Source: RPQJ01 sp963793005 (GTDB taxonomy: Bacteria > Pseudomonadota > Gammaproteobacteria > Steroidobacterales > Steroidobacteraceae). From it: DNA of 64,000 bases. A program made the translations under genes and the position numbers. Shown here piece by piece: positions 36,196-45,521 of this stretch. Positions within the stretch are counted from its first letter, which is position 1; every line of letters begins with the position of its first letter. The DNA lies in contig CAWBYP010000002.1 in NCBI GenBank assembly GCA_963793005.1, positions 868,001 through 932,000 on the forward strand, read 5' to 3'. The notes beneath the pieces were generated by a model. The model was not told the DNA's origin. It saw only the letters and a program-made list of their open reading frames with translations, and ran no database searches.

Positions 36196-37344
36196 CTACT
36201 TGCCGGTCATGAACCGGGTCCAGGTCCGGTTCAGCTCGCGGGTGAACTCCTGCGTATGGGCGAGGTTCGGGAATAGTTTGGCCATCGTCTCGGGCGGCGG
36301 ATAGACGCTCGGGTCGTCCCGTACCGCAGGGTCGAGCAACGGCAGCGCGCCGGCGTTGCCGCTGGCGTAACTGATGTAGTTCGAGTTCGCGGCCGCTACT
36401 TCCGGCTTGTTCATGAAATTGATGAATGCGTGCGCATTGTTCGGATGCGGCGCGTCTGCGGGGATCGCGAACATGTCGAACCAGATGACCGTGCCGTCCT
36501 CGGGAACGGTCATGGCGATCTCGAGACCCTGCTCGCCCTCCTCCGCGCGCGTCTTCGCCTGGAGGATGTCGCCGCTCCAGCCCATGACGACACACAGTTC
36601 GCCGGTCGCCAGCCCGTTGATGTACTCGGAACTGTTGATGGTTCGTACGTACGGACGGATCTTCATCAGCACCTCTTCCGCAGCCTTCAGGTCGTCGAGG
36701 CTCTCGCTGTTCGGGTTCCTGCCCAGGTACGCGAGCACTACGCTGACGGTTTCATCCGGAGCATCAAGGATCGAGATGCCGCAGTCCTTGAATTTCTTCG
36801 CCTCGGCAGGATCGAACAGCAGCTTCCAGCTGTTCACCGGGGCCTTGGGATCGATCGCCATGACCTTCTTCACGTTGTAGCCGATGGCGTCGGTGCCCCA
36901 CATGAAGTTCACGGCGTACTCGTTGCCCGGATCGTGGCGCCCCACGCGCTCCAGGATCTCCTTGTCCAGGTACTGCCAGTTGGGCAGCTTGGACCGGTCG
37001 AGCTTCTGGAACACGCCCGCCTTGATCTGCAGTTCGAGGAACGAGGCGGAGGGCACGACCACGTCGTAACCGGTATTGCCGGCAAGCAGCTTGGTCTGCA
37101 GCACCTCGTTGTTGTCGAACACGTCGTAGTTGACCTTGATGCCGGTCTCCGCGGTGAAGGCCTCGAGCATCGCCGGGTCGATGTAGTCCGACCAGTTGTA
37201 GACGTTGACCACCTTCTCCTCGGCGGGAGCGGCGGCCGGAGCCTGCGTGGCAGAAGCCGGGGCCGAGTCGTCCTTCTTGCCGCAGCCAGCGAGTGCAATC
37301 GCTGCAGCCAGGCCCACGAGCCCGGCGCGAATGGTGGAATTCAT
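36196..37344 (-). CDS. potF: Polyamine-binding periplasmic lipoprotein
   Basis: 382 residues. The lipobox is ALAGC (Cys about 21), which is unusual since E. coli PotF is a soluble periplasmic protein. The mature part opens KVVNVYNWSDYIDPAMLEAF, a near-signature of PotF/PotD putrescine/spermidine-binding proteins, and ends with LNRTWTRFMTGK. ATG 37344 is chosen because GAGGT lies about 11 bases upstream and it gives a clean lipoprotein signal. It is the first gene of potFGHI and follows spuC. A lipid anchor would keep it at the inner membrane. Confidence 0.92.
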   Translation of the reverse strand: MNSTIRAGLVGLAAAIALAGCGKKDDSAPASATQAPAAAPAEEKVVNVYNWSDYIDPAMLEAFTAETGIKVNYDVFDNNEVLQTKLLAGNTGYDVVVPSASFLELQIKAGVFQKLDRSKLPNWQYLDKEILERVGRHDPGNEYAVNFMWGTDAIGYNVKKVMAIDPKAPVNSWKLLFDPAEAKKFKDCGISILDAPDETVSVVLAYLGRNPNSESLDDLKAAEEVLMKIRPYVRTINSSEYINGLATGELCVVMGWSGDILQAKTRAEEGEQGLEIAMTVPEDGTVIWFDMFAIPADAPHPNNAHAFINFMNKPEVAAANSNYISYASGNAGALPLLDPAVRDDPSVYPPPETMAKLFPNLAHTQEFTRELNRTWTRFMTGK

Positions 37345-37476
37345 CGTGCTATTACCTCGCTGTTCAGACTTGCGAATGCATGGCCGGCGGGCCATTCCCC
37401 TTGGACATATGTATAACGCACCGGGCAGGGTCAGGACAAGGAATGTACTCGCTGGCGCCCCCCCCGGAGCCCCCGG
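37345..37476. other. Gap between spuC and potF
   Basis: 132 bp that carries the potF leader. It contains a run of 8 C (about 37458-37465) just after the spuC stop. No convincing promoter hexamers were seen. Confidence 0.35.
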
Positions 37477-38874
37477 TCAGAGCCGGCCCTCGGCGCGGCA
37501 CTGCGCGAGTGTCAGGTCGAGGCAGCGCCAGGCCTTTTCGACGAGCTCGTCGATCTGACCGCGGCTGATCACCAGCGGCGGCGCGATGATCATGGTGTCC
37601 CGGACGGCCCGCATGATCAGGCCGTTCTGGAAACAGAAATCGCGGCAGATGTTGCCAACCTCGCCTCGCTTGTCGAAAAACCGCCTGCCGCGCTTTTCCC
37701 GTACCAGCTCGATCGCCCCGATCAGGCCGATCGAGCGCGCCTCGCCCACCAGCGGGTGCTCGCCGACCTCGCGCCACTTCTCCGCCAGGTAGGGGCCGGT
37801 CTCGTCGCGGGTGCGCGAGACGAGATTCTCCTGCTGGATCAGGGTGAGGTTCGCGCTCGCAACCGCGCAGGCTGCCGGGTGTCCGGAATACGTGTAGCCG
37901 TGGGCAAACTCACCGCCCTTGTCGACCAGCACGTCCGCGACGCGGTCGCCGACCATGACCCCGCCTATTGGCAGGTAGCCCGACGACATGCCCTTGGCGA
38001 TGGTCATCAGGTCGGGACGGATCCCGTACAGGTTGCTGCCGAACCAGTGCCCGGTGCGCCCAAACCCGCAGATCACCTCGTCGGCAACGAGCAGTATCCC
38101 GTGGCGGTCGCAGATGCGCTGGATTTCCGGCCAGTAGGTGTCCGGCGGGATGATCACGCCGCCGGCGCCCTGGATGGGTTCACCGATGAACGCTGCCACC
38201 CGGTGGGCGCCGAGCTCCTCGATCTTGCGCTCCAGTTCGCGCGCGACCTTGAGCCCGAACTCGGCGGGCGACAGCTCGCCGCCCTCCCCGTACCAGTAGG
38301 GCTGAGCGATATGGACGATGTCCGGGATCGGCAGGCCGCCCTGCTCGTGCATGAACGCCATGCCTCCGAGGCTCGCACCCGCCATGGTGCTGCCGTGGTA
38401 GGCGTTCTGCCGACTCACGATGACCTTGCGCTCCGGTTTTCCCATCAGGTCCCAGTAGCGCCTGACCAGCCGGACCACCGTGTCGTTGCCCTCGGACCCG
38501 GAACCCGTGAAGAACACCCGGTTGAACTGCGGGGGCGTTAATTCCACGAGCTGCCTGGCGAGTTCGATGGCCGGCGGATGGGCGGTCTGGAAGAAGCTGT
38601 TGTAGTAGGGCAGCTCAAGCATCTGCCTGTACGCTGCCTCGGCGAGTTCGCGCCGGCCATAGCCGACATTGACGCACCACAGGCCCGACATGCCGTCGAG
38701 GATGCGTTTGCCCTCCGAGTCGTAGAGGTAAACGCCCTCGGCCTTGACGATTACCCGCGAACCCCGCGCGTGCAGGGCCTTGTAGTCGGTGAACGGGTGC
38801 AGGTAGTGCTTGCGGTCGAGCGCCTGCCAGTCGGCAGTAGTGCGATCGGCGATGTCGGGAGTGGCTTTCGTCAT
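37477..38874 (-). CDS. spuC: Putrescine--pyruvate aminotransferase
   Basis: 465 residues, class III aminotransferase. Segments include YLYDSEGKRILDGMSGLWCV, FFTGSGSEGNDTVVRLVR, YHGSTMAGASLGGM, the LVADEVICGFGRTG metal/PLP-Asp region and the PLP lysine in TIAKGMSSGYLP. The family and the setting between puuA and potF fit SpuC, which converts putrescine to 4-aminobutanal with pyruvate. This gives a route parallel to the gamma-glutamyl pathway. A related omega-aminotransferase is at 59285. Confidence 0.9.
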   Translation of the reverse strand: MTKATPDIADRTTADWQALDRKHYLHPFTDYKALHARGSRVIVKAEGVYLYDSEGKRILDGMSGLWCVNVGYGRRELAEAAYRQMLELPYYNSFFQTAHPPAIELARQLVELTPPQFNRVFFTGSGSEGNDTVVRLVRRYWDLMGKPERKVIVSRQNAYHGSTMAGASLGGMAFMHEQGGLPIPDIVHIAQPYWYGEGGELSPAEFGLKVARELERKIEELGAHRVAAFIGEPIQGAGGVIIPPDTYWPEIQRICDRHGILLVADEVICGFGRTGHWFGSNLYGIRPDLMTIAKGMSSGYLPIGGVMVGDRVADVLVDKGGEFAHGYTYSGHPAACAVASANLTLIQQENLVSRTRDETGPYLAEKWREVGEHPLVGEARSIGLIGAIELVREKRGRRFFDKRGEVGNICRDFCFQNGLIMRAVRDTMIIAPPLVISRGQIDELVEKAWRCLDLTLAQCRAEGRL

Positions 38875-38913
38875 GCAGGTTGTCGGGGCTGGCTGACTGG
38901 GGGGGAGGCGATT

Positions 38914-38930
38914 CCGGAATGGCCGGCGCG
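38914..38930. repeat. 17-base intergenic repeat, copy 1
   Basis: CCGGAATGGCCGGCGCG occurs here, between spuC and puuA, and again identically at 61665-61681. Both copies are outside genes. The composition is GC-rich, so chance is not excluded. Confidence 0.4.
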
Positions 38931-38938
38931 GACCAGCA

Positions 38939-40276
38939 CTACACGTTCAGCAGCAGGTGCTCCCGCTCCCATGAGCTGATCACCTGGAGGAACGTATCGA
39001 GCTCGCTTTCCTTGACCGCCGTGTAGGCCAGCACGAAGCGCTCGCCCAGAAGGTCGATGAGCGGTCGGCAGCTACGCAGCATCCGGACGGATTCCTCGAG
39101 ACTGCGCGGCAAGCCGAACGGCAAGTCGTAGGCGCTGCCGGTGACCGGCTCTGACGGCTTCAGGCCCTCGACCATGCCGAGGTACCCGCAGGCGAGCGAC
39201 GCCGCGAGCGCCAGGTAGGGATTCGCGTCCGCGCCGGCGAGCCGATTCTCGACGCGCCGGTTCTCGGCATTCGAGATCGGAACGCGCAGCCCGGCCGTAC
39301 GATTGTCGTATCCCCACTGCGTATTGATGGGAGCCAGGTGCCCCAGGATGACGCGGCGGAACGCGTTCACGTTCGGCGCGAACAGTGCCATCGCCGAAGG
39401 CAGGTACTTCTGCAGCCCGGCGATGTGCGCGAAGAACAGCTGGCTCGGATTGCCGTCCGGGTCGCTGAACACGTTCTTGCCGGTCTTCGCGTCCACCACG
39501 CTCTGGTGGATGTGCATTGCGCTGCCGGGCTCGCGAGCCATTGGCTTCGACATGAACGTCGCGTACATCTTGTGGCGGAACGCGGCCTCGCGCGCCGTGC
39601 GCTTGAACATGAACACCTGGTCTGCCAGCGACATCGCGTCGCCGTGGATCAGGTTGATCTCCATCTGCGCCGCGCCGTCCTCATGGATCAGCGTATCGAT
39701 TTCGATCTCCTGCGCCTCGCAGAATGCGTAAACGTCGTCGAACAGCGGGTCGAACTCGTTGACGGCCGCAATGCTGTACGACTGGCGCCCTACTTCCGGA
39801 CGACCCGAGCGGCCGACCGGCGGCTTCAGCGGGTAGTCGGCGTCGATGTTCGGTTCGACCAGGTAGAACTCGAGTTCGGGCGCGACGATCGGCTTCCAGC
39901 CCTTCTGCGCGTAGAGGTCCAGGATGTGCCGCAGCACGTAGCGCGGCGCCATCGTGACCGGGCTGCCGTCGTGGTAGAAACTGTCGTGGATGACCTGCGC
40001 AGTGGGCTCTGCCGCCCACGGCACGACGCGCGTTGTGCCCGGGTCAGCCTTAAGCACGATGTCGATCTCAGACGGGTTGATCGCGCGATCGTCCTCCGGG
40101 TATTCGCCGGTGACGGTCTGCAGGAAGATGCTCTCGGGCATGCGCATGCCCTCGTCCTCGGCGAACTTCACCGCCGGCATCACCTTGCCGCGCGCGATGC
40201 CCGCCATGTCCGGGACGATGGCCTCGACCTCGGAAATACCGTGTTCCTTGAAGAACTGCTGGATCGGGGTACTCAT
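38939..40276 (-). CDS. puuA: Gamma-glutamylputrescine synthetase (glutamine synthetase-like), copy 1
   Basis: 445 residues, glutamine-synthetase fold. Catalytic segments are present: PELEFYLVEP, DGAAQMEINLIHGDA, GSAMHIHQSV and ENRRVENRLAGADANPYLA. The protein ligates putrescine to glutamate at the cost of ATP, by family and context. ATG 40276 has AAGGAAA about 8 bases upstream and overlaps the puuD stop (ATGA). A second, divergent paralogue is at 41287. The two share the family but differ in the N-terminal region, so they may prefer different amines. Confidence 0.9.
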   Translation of the reverse strand: MSTPIQQFFKEHGISEVEAIVPDMAGIARGKVMPAVKFAEDEGMRMPESIFLQTVTGEYPEDDRAINPSEIDIVLKADPGTTRVVPWAAEPTAQVIHDSFYHDGSPVTMAPRYVLRHILDLYAQKGWKPIVAPELEFYLVEPNIDADYPLKPPVGRSGRPEVGRQSYSIAAVNEFDPLFDDVYAFCEAQEIEIDTLIHEDGAAQMEINLIHGDAMSLADQVFMFKRTAREAAFRHKMYATFMSKPMAREPGSAMHIHQSVVDAKTGKNVFSDPDGNPSQLFFAHIAGLQKYLPSAMALFAPNVNAFRRVILGHLAPINTQWGYDNRTAGLRVPISNAENRRVENRLAGADANPYLALAASLACGYLGMVEGLKPSEPVTGSAYDLPFGLPRSLEESVRMLRSCRPLIDLLGERFVLAYTAVKESELDTFLQVISSWEREHLLLNV

Positions 40277-41034
40277 GATCGATTTCCTTTTGCGTGGGCC
40301 CGCGCTGCCTGGCCGAAGGCAGCGAACAGGGCCCGCGAGAACGGGTTCTTCATTACCTGCCACTCGGGGTGCCATTGCACGGCGAGCGCGAATCCTGGGG
40401 CCGAGCGTACGCTGAAGCCCTCAACGAGGCCGTCCGGGGCACGGGCCTCCACTTCGAGGCCTGCGCCGAGACGATCGATTCCCTGCGCGTGCAGCGAATT
40501 GACCATCACCCGGTCGACGCCGGCCAGGCGATGCATGATCCCGCCTGGCACTAGTTCCATCTCGTGTGCCGGTCCGTACTGCACCTCGAGCGGCTCGGTC
40601 TTGTCCTCGCGGTGGTCATGCATTCCAGGCTGCTCCTGCACCTTCTGCCAGAGCGAGCCGCCGTAGGCGACGTTCATCTCCTGGAATCCCCGGCAGATCG
40701 CGAACAGCGGCATACCGGACTCCACGACACGCGGGATCATCGGCAGCGTAGTCGCGTCGCGGTGCGGATCGTGCATCGTCCCTGCGTCGCTTTCGGTGCC
40801 CGAGTAATGATGCGGCTCGACATTCGACGGGCTGCCGGTGAGCAGAATGCCGTCAACACTCGCGAGCACCGCTTCGAAGTCCACATCGTCACCGAGCGCA
40901 GGTATCAGCACCGGTACCGCGTCCGACGCATCAGTGACCGCGCGGATGTATTTCTCGCCCACGCAGTGAAAAGGATGCGGCCCGAGGATCCGGCGATCCG
41001 CGGGAATGCCGATCAGTGGTTTGCGCTCAGCCAC
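40273..41034 (-). CDS. puuD: Gamma-glutamyl-GABA hydrolase
   Basis: 253 residues from GTG 41034, the usual length for PuuD. The class I glutamine-amidotransferase-like nucleophile is in FAICRGFQEMNV and the His in AVQWHPEWQ. It releases GABA and glutamate from gamma-glutamyl-GABA, the last step of the glutamylated route. The frame stays open far upstream to 41265, but only the short start matches family length and leaves room for the divergent promoter. The stop overlaps the puuA start. Confidence 0.9.
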   Translation of the reverse strand: MAERKPLIGIPADRRILGPHPFHCVGEKYIRAVTDASDAVPVLIPALGDDVDFEAVLASVDGILLTGSPSNVEPHHYSGTESDAGTMHDPHRDATTLPMIPRVVESGMPLFAICRGFQEMNVAYGGSLWQKVQEQPGMHDHREDKTEPLEVQYGPAHEMELVPGGIMHRLAGVDRVMVNSLHAQGIDRLGAGLEVEARAPDGLVEGFSVRSAPGFALAVQWHPEWQVMKNPFSRALFAAFGQAARAHAKGNRS

Positions 41035-41286
41035 GTTTGAGATCCTAGACAGCCCGAACCGGACCGCCGGACGAGTGCGGTTCAGATTAAACCACAGCCC
41101 CGGGTCGGCCGTCGCCGGGCACCGCAAAATGTCCGCCAATGCCCATGTCAATCGGCCGGTTGGCCCGGGGAGCTGCAGCGGCGACCCGCTTGCCGGCGGC
41201 CCGCTTGCCGGCCCAGCCCGGCTGAGGCTATGCTCGGCCGAAACGCGCGACAGGACCGTCGCCAAATCCTAGACAACGGGTGTCAC
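41035..41286. promoter_or_regulatory. Divergent promoter region puuD/puuA2
   Basis: 252 bp between divergent starts. ATCCTAGACA occurs at 41042-41051 and 41266-41275, each next to one start codon; CTAG is rare in such genomes, so these may be operator half-sites. A 13-base sequence, CCCGCTTGCCGGC, is also repeated in tandem (41185-41197 and 41200-41212). Promoter hexamers were not clear. Confidence 0.5.
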
Positions 41287-42657
41287 ATGCCGCAGTTCGC
41301 GGATTACGAGCAGGCGCGCGCCTGGCTTGCGCGCCATCCGCAGGTGCGCGCAATCGACTTGCTGCTCCCCGACCAGATGGGCATCCCGCGCGGCAAGCGC
41401 GTATCGATCGACGAACTCGAAGGCATTCACCGAGACGGACTGCTGCTGCCGGCGTCGATGTTCGCGCTCGACGTGCTCGGCGGAACTGTGCAGGAAACCG
41501 GCCTCGGTTTCGACGAGGGCGATGCCGATCGCGTCTGCCTCCCGGTGCCCGGTTCGCTTGCAGCCGCGCCCTGGCTCGGTGGCGAAGTCGCGCAGATGCA
41601 GGTCGCGATGTACGAGCATGATCGCACCCCGTTCTACGGAGATCCGCGCCATGCGCTCGCGCGAGTCGCGACACGCTTCGGCGGGCTGGGACTTCGACCG
41701 GTCATGGCCGTCGAACTCGAGTTCTATTTCGTGGACCGCGAGCGCACGCCGGACGGTCGCGCCCAGCCGCCACGCCAGCCGCTGACCGGTCGGCGTGAGC
41801 ACAACACGCAGATCAACTCGATGGCGGAACTCGACCAGTATTCCGCGGTGCTGTCTGCGATCGATGCGGCTGCAAGGGCCCAGGAACTCCCCACCGGCAC
41901 CGTACTGGCCGAATACGGACCCGGCCAGTTCGAGGTCAACCTCCACCACGTGGATGACGTGCTGCTCGCCTGCGACCACGCGATCCGCCTGAAACGCCTC
42001 GTCAAGGGCGTCGCACTGCAGCACGGGATGGAGGCCACGTTCATGCCGAAGCCGTACCGCGACCACGCGGGCAGCGGCGCGCACCTGCACGTGAGCCTGC
42101 TCGCAGCGGACGGCCGCAATATATTTGCCGATGACGACCCGGCCGGCAGCCCGGCACTGGCGCACGCCATTGGCGGGCTCGCAGCCACGATCAATGACAC
42201 GATTGCGGTCTGCGCACCGACCGCGAATTCCTACCGTCGATTCCAGTCCGAGGCCTACGTGCCGCTGAACCCGAGCTGGTCGGTCAACAACCGCGGCGTC
42301 GCCTTCCGCGTGCCGCACGGCCCGCCCGAGAGCCGCCGGGTCGAACACCGCGTCGCCGGCGCGGACGCGAATCCATACCTGCTGGCGGCGATAGTGCTGG
42401 CCGGGATGCACCTCGGCCTAGAGAACAAACTCGACCCCGGTCCGGTGGTTTCGGGCAACGCCTACCGAGATGCCACGCCGACCATACCGCTCAGCTGGCC
42501 CGAGGCACTGACGGCATTCGAGCGCAGTTCGTTCGTACGCGAATACCTTGGCGAGCGCTTCGCCACCCTCTACGCGCGGACCCGTCGCGGCGAACTGCGG
42601 GATTTCCGGTCCTACGTATCACCGCTCGAGTATTCCTGGTACCTGACCACGAGCTGA
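41287..42657 (+). CDS. puuA: Gamma-glutamylputrescine synthetase-like protein, copy 2
   Basis: 456 residues of the same glutamine-synthetase-like family. Segments are LLLPDQMGIPRGKRV, VELEFYFVDRE, YGPGQFEVNLHH, GSGAHLHVSL, PTANSYRRFQ and RRVEHRVAGADANPYL. It is followed 3 bp later by the FAD oxidase gene puuB, so it is probably the copy that feeds PuuB. Compared with copy 1 it has a longer N-terminal half. Substrate could be another polyamine or monoamine. ATG 41287 is preferred over an upstream ATG at 41230 on length grounds. Confidence 0.88.
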   Translation: MPQFADYEQARAWLARHPQVRAIDLLLPDQMGIPRGKRVSIDELEGIHRDGLLLPASMFALDVLGGTVQETGLGFDEGDADRVCLPVPGSLAAAPWLGGEVAQMQVAMYEHDRTPFYGDPRHALARVATRFGGLGLRPVMAVELEFYFVDRERTPDGRAQPPRQPLTGRREHNTQINSMAELDQYSAVLSAIDAAARAQELPTGTVLAEYGPGQFEVNLHHVDDVLLACDHAIRLKRLVKGVALQHGMEATFMPKPYRDHAGSGAHLHVSLLAADGRNIFADDDPAGSPALAHAIGGLAATINDTIAVCAPTANSYRRFQSEAYVPLNPSWSVNNRGVAFRVPHGPPESRRVEHRVAGADANPYLLAAIVLAGMHLGLENKLDPGPVVSGNAYRDATPTIPLSWPEALTAFERSSFVREYLGERFATLYARTRRGELRDFRSYVSPLEYSWYLTTS

Positions 42658-42660
42658 GCC

Positions 42661-43932
42661 ATGGAACACGTTCGCTCGTACTACGCCGCATCGGCCAACC
42701 CTGCCCCGCTGCGTGAGCCGCTTCGCGGCGACGTGACCGCGGACGTCTGCGTCGTGGGCGGCGGAATCTCTGGCTGCTCGACTGCGCTTCACCTGGCCGA
42801 GCGCGGCTTCAAGGTCGTGCTGCTCGAAGCCGAGCGCATCGGCTGGGGCGCATCGGGCCGCAGCGGCGGGCAGGCGCTGCCGGGCTTCGGCACCAGCATG
42901 GCGACACTGGTCAACCAGGTGGGCCAGGCAGACGCGCGCCGCATGTGGGACATCTCGGTCGAGGCAGTGGAACTGCTGCGTCGCCGCGTCGCGCAGCACC
43001 GCATCGACTGCGACCTGCACTGGGGACAGATGCACGTCGGCGTGCGGCCGCGGCATCCGGCTGAACTCGCATCCTGGCAGCAGGAACTCGAGCGCGACTA
43101 CGGCTACGGCGGCCTGCGCTACATGTCGAAGGCCGAGCTCCGGGAGTGGCTTGCGACTGACCGCTACAATTCCGCGCTCTACGACCCGCGCGGCGCACAC
43201 CTGCACCCGCTGAACTACACGCTCGGGCTGGCGGACGCTGCCGCGCAGGCCGGCGCGACAGTGCACGAACGCTCCGCCGTCACGCGGGTGACGCCAGGGA
43301 ACCGTGTGCGCATCGAGACCGCCGGCGGCACGGTGACGGCGGACTTCGCCGCGATCTGCTGCAACGCCTACATCGGCGAACTCATTCCCCGTATCCGCGC
43401 ACGCATGATGCCGGTGGGCACCTACATCGTCGCGACCGAGCCGATCGACCCGGAGCGGCTTCGCGCCGCCATTCGCGACAACGTCGCGGTGACCGACATC
43501 AACTGGGTGCTGGACTACTTCCGCTGCTCGGCCGACCACCGCCTGCTGTTCGGCGGCCGGGTCAGCTATTCCGGCCTCGACCCGCTGAACACGCGCAGCG
43601 TCACCCGCGCGCGGATGATCAAGGTCTTCCCCCAGTTCAAGGACCTGCGCATCGAGCACGCCTGGGGTGGCTGGCTCGACGTGACGATGAACCGCGCGCC
43701 GGATTTCAACCGCACGGCGCCAAACATCTACTACGCGCAGGGCTTCTCAGGCCACGGCATCGCGCTGACCGGCATGGCCGGCGGGCTGATCGCCGAAGCG
43801 ATCGCCGGACAGGCCGAGCGATTCGACCTGTTCACGAAGCTGTCACACCGGGATTTCCCGGGCGGACGATTGCTGCGCACCCCGCTGCTGGTGCTGGGCA
43901 TGCTCTGGTACCGGCTGCGCGACCTGCTCTGA
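42661..43932 (+). CDS. puuB: Gamma-glutamylputrescine oxidase (FAD-dependent)
   Basis: 423 residues of the DAO/FAD oxidoreductase family. The dinucleotide loop is VCVVGGGISGCSTALHLAERG near residue 30, followed by GRSGGQALPGFG, a PuuB-like segment after the flavin loop. The C-terminal FSGHGIALTGMAGGLIAEAI closes the FAD site. It oxidises gamma-glutamylputrescine to the aldehyde used by PuuC. It starts 3 bp after puuA copy 2. Confidence 0.9.
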   Translation: MEHVRSYYAASANPAPLREPLRGDVTADVCVVGGGISGCSTALHLAERGFKVVLLEAERIGWGASGRSGGQALPGFGTSMATLVNQVGQADARRMWDISVEAVELLRRRVAQHRIDCDLHWGQMHVGVRPRHPAELASWQQELERDYGYGGLRYMSKAELREWLATDRYNSALYDPRGAHLHPLNYTLGLADAAAQAGATVHERSAVTRVTPGNRVRIETAGGTVTADFAAICCNAYIGELIPRIRARMMPVGTYIVATEPIDPERLRAAIRDNVAVTDINWVLDYFRCSADHRLLFGGRVSYSGLDPLNTRSVTRARMIKVFPQFKDLRIEHAWGGWLDVTMNRAPDFNRTAPNIYYAQGFSGHGIALTGMAGGLIAEAIAGQAERFDLFTKLSHRDFPGGRLLRTPLLVLGMLWYRLRDLL

Positions 43933-43944
43933 GCGCGCGCCTCA

Positions 43945-43960
43945 GCCCGCGATCGCGGGC
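43945..43960. terminator. Perfect palindrome between convergent genes
   Basis: GCCCGCGATCGCGGGC is a 16-base perfect palindrome between the convergent ends of puuB and the GNAT-nitrilase gene. It can form a hairpin on either strand but lacks a T-tract, so it is a candidate bidirectional terminator at modest confidence. Confidence 0.45.
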
Positions 43961-43961
43961 C

Positions 43962-45521
43962 TCACCGCCCGTGCCACTGGATGCTGTAGAGGTCGTGGCG
44001 CCGGTCGAGCAGGTTGCGCACGGTGCCGCGCTGGCGCGCCTCGCGCAAAGCCCTCAGGCTCAGGTCCGCTATCGCCACCATCTCGGAGTTCGGCGTCGTG
44101 TCCGCGGCGATTCCGTCGCGGGCGAACGGGAAGTCGCAGGGGGTCAGGATGCAGCTCTGCGCATAGTGGATGTCGTTGTTGTGCACGTTCGGCAGGTTCC
44201 CGCAGCTGCCGGACAGCGCCACGTAGATCTGGTTCTCGACCGCCCGCGCCTGCGCGCAGTAACGGACGCGGAGGTAGCTCTGCCTTTCGTCGGTGAGGAA
44301 CGGCACGAACAGGATGTTGATGCCCTGGTTCACCATGTGCCGCACCAGCTCCGGGAACTCGCAGTCATAGCAGATCAGCACGCCGATCGGCCCGCAATCG
44401 GTCTCGATCAGCGACGCATTCTGCCCGCCGACGATGTTCCACCAGAAGCGCTCGTTCGGTGTCGGATGGATCTTGTCCTGGGTGATGACCCGACCGTCCC
44501 TCAGGAACACGTGCGACACGTTGTGCACCGTGCCATCGCGCAGAGACGGCGTCGATCCGCCGATGATGTTGATGTTGTACTTGAGCGCCAGCTCGTGAAA
44601 CATCTCCTTCAAACGTTCTTCGTAGCTGGTGAGCCGCTCGATCGACACGTGCGGCGGCAGCTCCTCGTTCTCGATCGACAGCAGCTGCAGCGTGAACAGC
44701 TCCGGGAACAGCACGAAGTCCGCCCCGTAGTCGGCCGTCGTGTCGACGAAATAGCGCACGAACTGCACGAACTCGTCGAACTTGGTGATGCGGCGCTGTC
44801 GGTACTGCACGCTCGCGACACGCACCCGGTCGACCAGGTTGCGCTGCTCGATGACTGCCGGCCCGATCCGATCGTCAAAATCCGAATTGCGCCAGACGAG
44901 CTGCGCGCCGTACCCCAGTGAGGCCTTGTCCAGCGGCAGGTAGTCCTTCAGCACCGCGACGAATTCGTATCCCTGCCGCAACTGGAAATTGAGCACGGGA
45001 TCGCGGAAACGCCGCGCGACGACGCCCTGCACGTACTCTTCGGGGCTGGCGACGTCCTTTGCCCGCCGATGGTAGTTCGGGATCCGTCCCACGATCACCA
45101 CGCCGCGCATCCGCAGGGCTCGACAGAGTTTCTTGCGGGCGCGGTAGAAGCGCTGCCCAATCCGGTAGCGGCGCATCGCCGGGTCCACGCACACCTCGTA
45201 GCCGTAGAGGAAGTCGCCCTTGGCGTCGTGGGTAGTACCGTAGCCGCCGCCGGTGACCTGCTTCCAGTTGTGCGGCGCAAGCGCCCGCTCGCCCGGCAGG
45301 CGGATCGTTGCGCAGTAGCCAACGACCTCGCCGTTGAACAGCGCGACCATGTGCCCTTCCGGGTAGCTGGCGACCTGTGCGCGCAGCATGTCCTTCGGGT
45401 AGGGAGGCATTCCCGGATACACGCGCTCGACCAGGTGGCTGATCGCGTCGACATCGGCCTGTGTAGCTTCCCGGATTTCGAGCCGGTCTTTCGGTTGGTC
45501 AGTCACGTCTGTCTTCGGCAT
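43962..45521 (-). CDS. GNAT acetyltransferase fused to carbon-nitrogen hydrolase
   Basis: About 519 residues. An N-terminal GNAT domain (about 10-190, IREATQADVDAI to the acyl-CoA loop MRRYRIGQRFYRARK) is joined to a nitrilase domain with triad Glu in LFPELFTLQL, Lys in TQDKIHPTP and Cys in VLICYDCEFPE. This fusion is widespread and of unknown substrate. ATG 45521 is used; ATG 45542 is in frame. Both overlap the end of the upstream carrier gene. The neighbouring carrier and QueD give no clear pathway. Confidence 0.85.
   Translation of the reverse strand: MPKTDVTDQPKDRLEIREATQADVDAISHLVERVYPGMPPYPKDMLRAQVASYPEGHMVALFNGEVVGYCATIRLPGERALAPHNWKQVTGGGYGTTHDAKGDFLYGYEVCVDPAMRRYRIGQRFYRARKKLCRALRMRGVVIVGRIPNYHRRAKDVASPEEYVQGVVARRFRDPVLNFQLRQGYEFVAVLKDYLPLDKASLGYGAQLVWRNSDFDDRIGPAVIEQRNLVDRVRVASVQYRQRRITKFDEFVQFVRYFVDTTADYGADFVLFPELFTLQLLSIENEELPPHVSIERLTSYEERLKEMFHELALKYNINIIGGSTPSLRDGTVHNVSHVFLRDGRVITQDKIHPTPNERFWWNIVGGQNASLIETDCGPIGVLICYDCEFPELVRHMVNQGINILFVPFLTDERQSYLRVRYCAQARAVENQIYVALSGSCGNLPNVHNNDIHYAQSCILTPCDFPFARDGIAADTTPNSEMVAIADLSLRALREARQRGTVRNLLDRRHDLYSIQWHGR

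Noticed and set aside
37458..37465. Run of eight C as a possible phase-variation tract
   Set aside because: It is in the potF leader after the spuC stop and not in a coding or promoter-spacer position that would switch a gene.
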